This document shows positions 58,170 through 64,000 of a DNA stretch of 64,000 bases, piece after piece; position 1 is the first letter of the stretch, and the number at the start of each line of letters is the position of its first letter. The notes beneath the pieces were generated by a model. The model ran no database searches, was not told where the DNA came from, and saw only the letters and a program-made list of their open reading frames with translations. The stretch covers positions 3,459,570-3,523,569 of the forward strand of contig OY282565.1 in the NCBI GenBank assembly GCA_958296445.1, written 5' to 3'. The translations under genes and the position numbers were made by a program. Source of the stretch: an uncultured Dehalococcoidia bacterium. GTDB lineage: Bacteria; Chloroflexota; Dehalococcoidia; Lucifugimonadales; UBA3495.

Positions 58170-59393
58170 TTAGTCGCCGTGGTAGATGGCTAGGAGCATT
58201 CGTTCTATGTGTTTGGGGAAGGCGGATTCGTAGTTGCCCCAATCTTGGTACTGCTCGAGCTGGAGGGTTTGGGGTAGGGTGTCGAAGAGGCCGTAGGCGC
58301 CGAAGGCGGCTCCGCCGGCCTGGGCGATGGCGGCGTCCACTTCGGCTTTGACGGCGTCGTAGAGGTCGTTGTAGTACTGGACGTTTTCGCGCAGGTCTAC
58401 CGGGTCGGTGCCGAGGGAGTGGGCGTTGACGGCGTGCTTTAGCGGCCACTGGCTGATGGTGTTCAGGATGTGGCGGACGCCGGTGAAGTTCTTGTCGTCC
58501 ACGACGTTGGCCTCACTGAGGGCGCGGGGTTCGTACATATCCGAGGTGACGACAATCTCTTGTTCGGGCAGGTAAACCACGGTGGTGGCGTCGCCGTCGC
58601 CGGGGCCGAGGTAGTGCAACTGAACGGGGATGTCGCCTATTATCAGTTCGAGGGATTCGTCGTAGGTTTCGATGCTTTCCGGGACGTCGCCGAGTAGGGG
58701 GATGGCGATGTCGGGGTCGGTGCGGGATGGGTGCAGGTCGAAGATGGCCTGGCAATTGCGGTGGCAGTAGACGGTGGCGCCATCGAAAACGGCGGTGCCG
58801 CCTACGTGGTCATAGTGTTCGTGGGTCAGCACGATGGCGGTGACCGGGGCGCTGGTAAGCCCGGCGATTACTTCTTTCAGTTCCTCGGCGCGGGCGGTGT
58901 TGGCGGGGTCGGTGAGTAGGACGCCATCGTCGGAAACCACTATGAGGTTGCTGTAGAAGGACACGAAGTATTGGTAGACGTTGGGGGCCAGCTCGGTCAA
59001 GACCGGCGGGGGCATTTCCATCATCATACCGGAGCCGTCCTGCCCCGGTTCCCCGGTAGGTTCCGGGGTGGGTTCAGGGGTTGGCGCCGGGGTGGCCGTG
59101 GGCGCCGGGCGCGGCGTAGCGGTGGGCGCCGGTTCCGGGGTGGCCGTCGGGGCCGGCCGCGGGGTGGCCGTGGGTTCGGGCATCGCCGTCGGCGCGGGCA
59201 TAGCTGTGGGCTCGGGCATTGCCGTCGGTTCAGGCATTGCAGTGGGTTCGGGCATCGCCGTCGGCGCCGGGGGCTGGGTGGCCGGGACGGGGGTGGCCGT
59301 CGGGTCGGCGCCGCAGGCGGCGGCCAGCAGCAGGCTCAGGACGAGCAGGGCCGCGGCGGAAAGCGACAAGACGGGTTTCAGCTTTTTGCTCAT
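58170..59393 (-). CDS. Secreted metallo-beta-lactamase-fold lipoprotein
   Basis: 407 residues. MSKKLKPVLSLSAAALLVLSLLLAAACGADPT: signal with lipobox LAAAC. Residues 35-110 are Pro/Thr/Ala/Glu/Met repeats (PEPTAM units coded by 18-bp repeats, about 59095-59290). Hydrolase domain: DDGVLLTDPAN, VTAIVLTHEHYDHVGGTAVF (HxHxDH near 195), LHYLGPGDGDATTVVYLPEQEIVVTSDMY, and NAHSLGT. Zinc hydrolase of unknown substrate, such as a sulfatase-, lactonase- or nuclease-like enzyme at the cell surface. A tandem paralog is at 59437 (59-base-scale gap of 43). Confidence 0.85.
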   Translation of the reverse strand: MSKKLKPVLSLSAAALLVLSLLLAAACGADPTATPVPATQPPAPTAMPEPTAMPEPTAMPEPTAMPAPTAMPEPTATPRPAPTATPEPAPTATPRPAPTATPAPTPEPTPEPTGEPGQDGSGMMMEMPPPVLTELAPNVYQYFVSFYSNLIVVSDDGVLLTDPANTARAEELKEVIAGLTSAPVTAIVLTHEHYDHVGGTAVFDGATVYCHRNCQAIFDLHPSRTDPDIAIPLLGDVPESIETYDESLELIIGDIPVQLHYLGPGDGDATTVVYLPEQEIVVTSDMYEPRALSEANVVDDKNFTGVRHILNTISQWPLKHAVNAHSLGTDPVDLRENVQYYNDLYDAVKAEVDAAIAQAGGAAFGAYGLFDTLPQTLQLEQYQDWGNYESAFPKHIERMLLAIYHGD

Positions 59394-59436
59394 TGGGGTC
59401 GTCTCCTGATGGTTACAGGTTTGTCCGCTGCGGCGG

Positions 59437-60408
59437 TTAGTCGGCGTGGGTTATGGCCTGGAGCATCCGCTCTACGTGGCGGGGGAAGGAAGTATCGTAG
59501 TTTTCCCAGTCTTGGTACTGCTCCAGTTGCAGGGTTTGGGGCAGGGAGACGAATACGCCGAACAGGGCCCTTATTCCGCCTTGGCTGGCGGCGTCGGAAA
59601 GGGCGGTGTAAACAGCGTTGAAGAGGTCGTTGTAGTAGGCGACGTTTTCTTGCAGGTCTTGGGGGGCGGTGCCGGGCGAGTGGGCGTTGATGGCGTGCTT
59701 TATCGGCCACTGGCTGATGGTGTTGAGGATTTGGCGGACGCCGGTGAAGTTTTTGTCGTCCACCCAGTTTTTGCCGGTGAGGGCGCGGGGTTCGTAGAGA
59801 TCCGAGGTGACGACAATCTGCTCGTTGGGCATATAGATCACGGTGGTGGCTTCGCCATCGCCGGGGCCGAGGTAGTGGAGCTCCACCAGCTTATTGCCGA
59901 CTCCGACATCCATTTTGGTGTCGAAAGTCAAATCCACTTCGGGGACGTCGCCCAGGACGTCTAGGTCGAACTGGGGCTGGCAGTTGACGTGGCAGATGAC
60001 GGTGGCGTCGGGAAAGACGCTAGTTCCGCCTACGTGGTCAAAATGCTCGTGGGTAAGGGCGATGATGCTTACCGGGTCGTCGGTGAGCTTGGCGATTTCC
60101 TCTTGGAGCGACTGCGCCCGCGCATTGTTGGACGGGTCGGTGACCAGCACTTGGCCGCCGTCAATGACTACTAGGCTGCTGGAGAAGAGGCCGAAGTAGT
60201 GATATACGCCGTCGGCCAGCTCGGTCATCGTGGGCGGGGGGAGTTGTTGCGGGGAAAGGGGCGTTTCCGTCGGCTCGTCCGGCTCTAGGGTGAATTCCAG
60301 CGGCGCGGCGCCGGGGGCGGCGATGCTGTGGGCGCCGTAAGCGGCCGGAACCGCTGCGGCGAAAAGCAGGGCGACGGCCAGTAGAATCAATGCCGGTTTC
60401 AGTTTCAT
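59437..60408 (-). CDS. Secreted metallo-beta-lactamase-fold hydrolase (tandem paralog)
   Basis: 323 residues from ATG 60408 after GAGGAGACAACCG. Signal MKLKPALILLAVALLFAAAVPAAYGA (SPI-like, cleavage after AYGA); no Cys lipobox. The same hydrolase domain as its neighbour: DGGQVLVTDPSNN, SIIALTHEHFDHVGGTSVF, LHYLGPGDGEATTVIYMPNEQIVVTSDLYEPRAL, KHAINAHSPGT and C-terminal LPQTLQLEQYQDWENYDTSFPRHVERML. Here no long Thr-Pro linker. Soluble exported partner of the lipoprotein version. Confidence 0.85.
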   Translation of the reverse strand: MKLKPALILLAVALLFAAAVPAAYGAHSIAAPGAAPLEFTLEPDEPTETPLSPQQLPPPTMTELADGVYHYFGLFSSSLVVIDGGQVLVTDPSNNARAQSLQEEIAKLTDDPVSIIALTHEHFDHVGGTSVFPDATVICHVNCQPQFDLDVLGDVPEVDLTFDTKMDVGVGNKLVELHYLGPGDGEATTVIYMPNEQIVVTSDLYEPRALTGKNWVDDKNFTGVRQILNTISQWPIKHAINAHSPGTAPQDLQENVAYYNDLFNAVYTALSDAASQGGIRALFGVFVSLPQTLQLEQYQDWENYDTSFPRHVERMLQAITHAD

Positions 60409-61081
60409 CGGTTGTCTCCTCGGCCCGCGGTGGGATAGGCGCAACGGGTTATTCAGGATAGCGCAAAACGGGCGATGGGGATAGTACGCGGGAAGGGGGT
60501 TTTTGGATTTCCGGCGGCGCGATTAGCGGTATCGGGGCGGGGGTTGCCGCCGGGGGCCTGCTTGGGGGCGGATGGATTCATTGGGGGTTCACCTCTGGGG
60601 GTTCGGGATTTTTTTTGATTTTCCTGTCATTTTCTCCCATTTTCCCCCATTTTGGGGTTGATGGCGGGTTGGAGGTTGGCGCGGGATTTTTTGTTTTGCC
60701 GGACATTTTCGGACATTTTCGGACATTGGGGGTTGCTGGCCTGCTGGCCGGGTTGTTTGGGGGATGTTCGTTATGATGCACGTTATTATGTTAGGGAGTG
60801 GTTATCGGGGTTGACAAGGGGCAAGTGTCATCAATTTCGTGGGGGGTGTTGGGGTTCGGGCGTGGTTGCGGGGGGTGTGGGCGCACGGCTACGGGGGGGG
60901 GTTGCTTCGGTTGCCTTGCCGGTGGGTTGGGTTGAAAGCTAGAATGGGGCGGGTTGTGTTTGTTGCGGGGTATATTGCGGAGGAAACGGCTTTGCCGGGC
61001 GTTCTCAGCCGGGGGTGTCCGGTTTCGGGGTGGGGCGCGGGCAGGTGGTTTGCGAGTACGGGAATCTGAAGGGGGGTTGCT
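60409..61081. repeat. Gene-free block holding a long copy of the dispersed element
   Basis: No gene. Element copy about 60570-60900, forward: GGTTCACCTC, TTCGGGATTTTTTTTGATTT, CCTGTCATTTTCTCCCATTT, GGCGGGTTGGAGG, CGGACATTTTCGGACATTTT, TTATTATGTTAGGGAG, GGGGTTGACAAGGGGCAAGT, CATCAATTTCG and GTTCGGGCGTGGTTGCGGGG. The reverse complement of the 599-1430 block. The plus strand is G-rich and the region is unusually low in C. Confidence 0.75.
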
Positions 61082-61363
61082 GTGCGAAATGAGTTTACGG
61101 CGATATTCGAGTTGGATGATAGCGGGGAGGAGGCGCGCTATTTTGCTTACTGCACGGAAATCACCGGCGCGAGGTCGGAGGGCAGGACGATAGAGGAGGC
61201 GCGGGGCAAGCTGGCTGAAGCGATTAAGGCGGCGCTGAAAGAACGGCGGGAGAAAACTTTGCGCGATATTCTTTTCGATTTGCCGCCGGACGCTACACGG
61301 GAAGTCATCGCGGTTCAAGAAACCATCGCAATGCAGTGGGTCTCCGGCTTTGGTACGCAGTAG
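61082..61363 (+). CDS. HicB-like antitoxin
   Basis: 93 residues from GTG 61082. EFTAIFELDDSGEEARYFAYCTEITGARSEGRTIEEARGKLAEAIKAALKERREKTL is a HicB RNase-H-like fold, and the tail REVIAVQ matches that of the next hicB (REVIVVQ). So two hicB genes stand before one hicA. No RNase H catalytic set is visible. Confidence 0.75.
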   Translation: MRNEFTAIFELDDSGEEARYFAYCTEITGARSEGRTIEEARGKLAEAIKAALKERREKTLRDILFDLPPDATREVIAVQETIAMQWVSGFGTQ

Positions 61364-61395
61364 TCCATAGTACGGCGCCTTTGGGAGGTTGGCTA

Positions 61396-61686
61396 ATGAC
61401 ACTGGTTGGTAAAGAACCGATACCGGATGATGCCGAGGCAACATATATTTACCGGAAGCCGGAAGCGGTGGTGCGAAACGAATTTACGGCTGTTATCGAG
61501 CGGGATGAGGACTGGTACGTGGCGCATTGCCTGGAAATTCCCGGTGCTCACGGGCAGGGTAAGACTCGGGAGGATGCGCTGGATAACTTGGCCGAGGCGA
61601 TATTGTTGCATTTAGAAATGCGCCGGGATGATGGGTTGCGCAGCGTGCCGCAGGATGCTAGGCGAGAGGTTATTGTAGTTCAGTGA
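61396..61686 (+). CDS. HicB-like antitoxin
   Basis: 96 residues. NEFTAVIERDEDWYVAHCLEIPGAHGQGKTREDALDNLAEAILLHLEM is the HicB core; tail DARREVIVVQ. Its stop overlaps the GTG of hicA (GTGA). ATG 61396 (TTGGGAGGTTGGCTAATG). Confidence 0.8.
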   Translation: MTLVGKEPIPDDAEATYIYRKPEAVVRNEFTAVIERDEDWYVAHCLEIPGAHGQGKTREDALDNLAEAILLHLEMRRDDGLRSVPQDARREVIVVQ

Positions 61687-61886
61687 AGCGCGGCGACTTG
61701 ATACGGCACCTTCGTAGACACGGATGCGAATTTGTAAGGGAAGGCCGCGCCCATTCCGTATGGGCCAACCCGGCAACCGGCGAAATTGACTACGTGCCGA
61801 GACATACCGAAATCCGCAACGGAACAGCCCGCAGTATTTGCCGCAACTTGTCAATTCCTATAATCGGCGGAGAAAACAGGCAGTAA
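61683..61886 (+). CDS. HicA-like toxin
   Basis: 67 residues from GTG 61683. MKRGDLIRHLRRHGCEFVREGRAHSVWANPATGEIDYVPRHTEIRNGTARSICRNLSI: the HicA fold, GRAHSVW with the catalytic His, and RHTEI. Overlaps hicB by GTGA. The acetate-CoA-ligase-like gene follows after 12 bases, so the toxin module may read through into metabolism. Confidence 0.8.
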   Translation: MKRGDLIRHLRRHGCEFVREGRAHSVWANPATGEIDYVPRHTEIRNGTARSICRNLSIPIIGGENRQ

Positions 61887-61898
61887 AGGAGCTATAAA

Positions 61899-63821
61899 AT
61901 GGTGCAGCAGGGACAGATTGACCATTTGCTACAGGAGACCGGGCGGATTGAGCCGCCGGATTTTGTGGCGGGGCAGGCGTATTTGCAGGATTACGAAGGG
62001 GCTTACCGGGAATCTATGGAGTCGCCGGAGGGGTTCTGGGAGGGGGTGGCTTCGGAACTGGAATGGTCGCGGCGGTGGGACAGCGTGTTTCAGTGGGAGT
62101 ATCCTACTTTCCGGTGGTTTCTGGGGGCGCGATGCAATATCACGCAGAATTGTTTGGACCGGCATTTGACTAACGGCAACAAGAATAAGGCGGCTTTTAT
62201 ATGGTTGGGGGAGGACGGCGCCGAGCGGGTCTTTACTTACGGGCGGCTGGCGCAACTGGTGAACCGCTTCGCCAACGGGCTGCGGTCGCTGGGCGTGGGC
62301 AAGGGCGACCGGGTGGTTATCTATATGCCGCTGACGCCCGAGGGGGCGATTGCAATGCTGGCCTGCGCCCGCATCGGGGCGGTGCATAGCGTGGTCTATG
62401 CCGGGTTCAGCTCGGGGTCTCTGCGCGACCGCATTCTGGACGCTCAGGCTCGGGTGGTAATAACCGCCGATGTTGGCTATCGCCGGGGGAATGAGGTTGA
62501 CTTGCTGGGCATCACCGCCCGGGCCGTCGAGAATCTGGATCTGGTGGAGAAAGTTATTGTCTGGCGGCGCAAGGGCGCGGACGGCAGGCCGTTGTCGAGT
62601 CCTATCGGGGACGGGCGGGAAGTGGATTTCGATCAATTGATGAGCGGCAGTCCGGTTGAATGTCAGGCCGAGGAAATGGACTCCGAGGACCCGCTGTATA
62701 TTCTTTATACCAGCGGCACTACCGGGCGGCCCAAGGGGGTGCAGCACGTACACGGCGGTTATATGGTAGGCACTTACTACCATTTCAAGACCTTCTGGGA
62801 CGTGAAAGACGACGACGTGTACTGGTGCACTTCGGACATCGGCTGGGTGGTGGGCCACAGCTATATTGTCTACGCGCCGCTGGTGGCCGGGGCGACTACA
62901 GTTTTCCGCGAGGGGGCTATTGACTACCCGCATCCGGGGGTTTTCTACGAAACTATTGAGAAATACGGGGTCAACGTTATTTTCACTGCGCCCACCGCGC
63001 TGCGGATGCTGATGCGCTACGGCGAGGATTACCCGCGGCAGTATGACCTGCGGACGCTGCGCTTTCTTACCTGCGCCGGGGAGCCGCTGAACCCGGAGGC
63101 GCTGCGCTGGAGCTACGAGCATATCTGCGGCGGCGGGCGGTGGGGCCACATTGTGGACAACTGGTGGCAGACGGAAACGGGCGGGCCGTGCCTGGGCGCG
63201 ACGGCTACGATGGCGGTCAAGCCGGGGCGGGTGGGGCGCCCGTTGCCCGGCGCGGAAATGGACATCGTGGACCGGGAAGGCCAGCCGATCACCGAGCCGG
63301 ACAAGGGGGGGCTGCTGGTGATTAAGCGTCCTTTTCCGCACTTTTTCCGCACGGTTTTCGGCGACCCGGAGCGTTACGCCCGCGACTGGAACACTATTCC
63401 GGGGGTGTATTTCACGGGCGACGTGGCTCTGCGCGACGCCGACGGCTACTATATGGTGGTGGGGCGGGCCGACGATGTGCTAAATGTGGCGGGCCACCGC
63501 ATCGGCTCGGCGGAGGTGGAGAGCGCGCTGGTGTCGCATCCGGCGGTGGCGGAGGCGGCGGTCATCGGCAAGCCCGACGAGCTGCGCGGCGAGAGCATCA
63601 AGGGCTTCGTAACTCTCCGCGTGGGCAACGCGCCGTCGGAGGAAATGGTCGGCGCCCTGAAGTTGCACGTCCGCAACGAACTGGGGCCGATAGCGGTTCC
63701 GGCGGAGATAGATTTCACTCCTAGCCTGCCCAAAACCCGCAGCGGGAAGATAATGCGCCGCCTGCTGAAGGCGCAGGAGCTGGGGCTGGATCCGGGGGAT
63801 ATTACGACTTTGGAGGAGTAG
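61899..63821 (+). CDS. AMP-forming acyl-CoA synthetase (acetate--CoA ligase-like), second copy
   Basis: 640 residues. Same architecture as 18267: [24 protein letters not shown] (near 265-289), [77 protein letters not shown]. The start MVQQGQIDHLLQETGRIEPPDF mirrors [17 protein letters not shown] of the other. The two differ in flanks and substrate pocket (NW- versus TW-WQTETG). It lies 12 bases after hicA. Sense strand G-rich, opposite to the skew of genes at 2-6 kb. Confidence 0.85.
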   Translation: MVQQGQIDHLLQETGRIEPPDFVAGQAYLQDYEGAYRESMESPEGFWEGVASELEWSRRWDSVFQWEYPTFRWFLGARCNITQNCLDRHLTNGNKNKAAFIWLGEDGAERVFTYGRLAQLVNRFANGLRSLGVGKGDRVVIYMPLTPEGAIAMLACARIGAVHSVVYAGFSSGSLRDRILDAQARVVITADVGYRRGNEVDLLGITARAVENLDLVEKVIVWRRKGADGRPLSSPIGDGREVDFDQLMSGSPVECQAEEMDSEDPLYILYTSGTTGRPKGVQHVHGGYMVGTYYHFKTFWDVKDDDVYWCTSDIGWVVGHSYIVYAPLVAGATTVFREGAIDYPHPGVFYETIEKYGVNVIFTAPTALRMLMRYGEDYPRQYDLRTLRFLTCAGEPLNPEALRWSYEHICGGGRWGHIVDNWWQTETGGPCLGATATMAVKPGRVGRPLPGAEMDIVDREGQPITEPDKGGLLVIKRPFPHFFRTVFGDPERYARDWNTIPGVYFTGDVALRDADGYYMVVGRADDVLNVAGHRIGSAEVESALVSHPAVAEAAVIGKPDELRGESIKGFVTLRVGNAPSEEMVGALKLHVRNELGPIAVPAEIDFTPSLPKTRSGKIMRRLLKAQELGLDPGDITTLEE

Positions 63822-63876
63822 GGAGGCGGGATTGATTCCGGTGGCCGCGCCAGCAGGTGGAGTTATCAGCAAATGA

Positions 63877-64000
63877 ATGGAAGAGAAATTTATCCGGCGG
63901 GCGCGGCGCTATGCCCGGCGCAATGGGCTGGGATTTTATTTTGATGTTGACCGGGGCAAGGGGAGTTATGGAACGGTTTACGTTGGAGACCGGCGTACAA
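63877..64000 (+). CDS. HicA-like toxin, partial (runs off right edge)
   Basis: 41 residues visible, ATG 63877. EEKFIRRARRYARRNGLGFYFDVDRGKGSYGTVYVGDRRT fits a HicA-type toxin in which the usual GSHGxVY is GSYGTVY. In this position the catalytic His is Tyr. The 3' end and any partner lie outside the window. Confidence 0.5.
   Translation, partial: MEEKFIRRARRYARRNGLGFYFDVDRGKGSYGTVYVGDRRT

Noticed and set aside
1-64000. tRNA or rRNA genes
   Set aside because: No cloverleaf core (GGTTCGAATCC-type) or rRNA-conserved strings were seen in the gaps on either strand; a tRNAscan run would decide.

Overview
The window is a high-GC bacterial chromosome segment with about 70 protein genes. I found no rRNA, tRNA or CRISPR array. 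Gene content and style fit a Chloroflexota lineage, perhaps a Dehalococcoidia/SAR202-like aerobic heterotroph. The signs are lipoproteins with long Thr-Pro-rich linkers, luciferase-like oxidoreductases, acyl-CoA dehydrogenases, two acetate-CoA-ligase-like enzymes, PaREP1/HEPN-type small proteins and very many short palindromic intergenic repeats. This placement is inference; no marker gene settles it.

Layout. 1-2.3 kb: tail of a glycosyltransferase-like gene, then about 1.4 kb of nested repeats. 2.4-9.4 kb: zinc alcohol dehydrogenase of the mycothiol-formaldehyde type, TfoX-N protein, repeat-built coiled-coil membrane protein, luciferase-like oxidoreductase, a secreted trypsin-like protease split by a 13-C tract, PH-domain membrane protein and an MFS transporter. 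9.7-14 kb: aspartate dehydrogenase, a zinc-ribbon protein with a structured leader, then a leftward run of HigB/HigA-like toxin-antitoxin, enoyl-CoA hydratase and two MaoC-type half-dehydratases. 14-25 kb (rightward): fumarylacetoacetase-family enzyme, heptad-repeat nuclease-like protein, luciferase-like enzyme, LUD protein, acetate-CoA ligase, small TA-like genes, a three-domain fusion (DapA-like + MfnB/DUF556 + TusA-like), then speD-speE. 25-33 kb: TPR protein, GT2 glycosyltransferase, lysC-thrB-phosphonoacetate-hydrolase-like operon, rsmG, an Lrp-type stand-alone sensor. 33-44 kb: acyl-CoA dehydrogenases, a frameshifted GT-C glycosyltransferase, enoyl-CoA hydratase, DUF91-like nuclease, YqeK-like HD hydrolase, HIT protein, PaREP1/HEPN genes, retropepsin-like protease, cupin, aminotransferase. 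44.8-52 kb: arginine genes argG, argD, argB and argJ, interrupted by a five-gene hicBA array and a lone DNA methyltransferase. 52-64 kb: DUF1015 protein, small membrane protein, coiled-coil protein, alanine-glyoxylate-type aminotransferase, isochorismatase-fold protein, tandem secreted metallo-beta-lactamase-fold proteins, a second hicBBA cluster, a second acetate-CoA-ligase-like enzyme and the start of a hicA-like gene at the edge.

How the genes work together. Arginine synthesis (argJ, argB, argD, argG), the aspartate branch (lysC, thrB) and polyamine synthesis (speD, speE) are basic anabolism. Acyl-CoA ligases, dehydrogenases and hydratases point to organic-acid and fatty-acid use. Toxin-antitoxin-like genes and palindromic repeats are dispersed between these housekeeping blocks. 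The two most unusual items are the DapA-MfnB-TusA triple fusion next to the polyamine genes and a roughly 200-bp intergenic element found in several copies.
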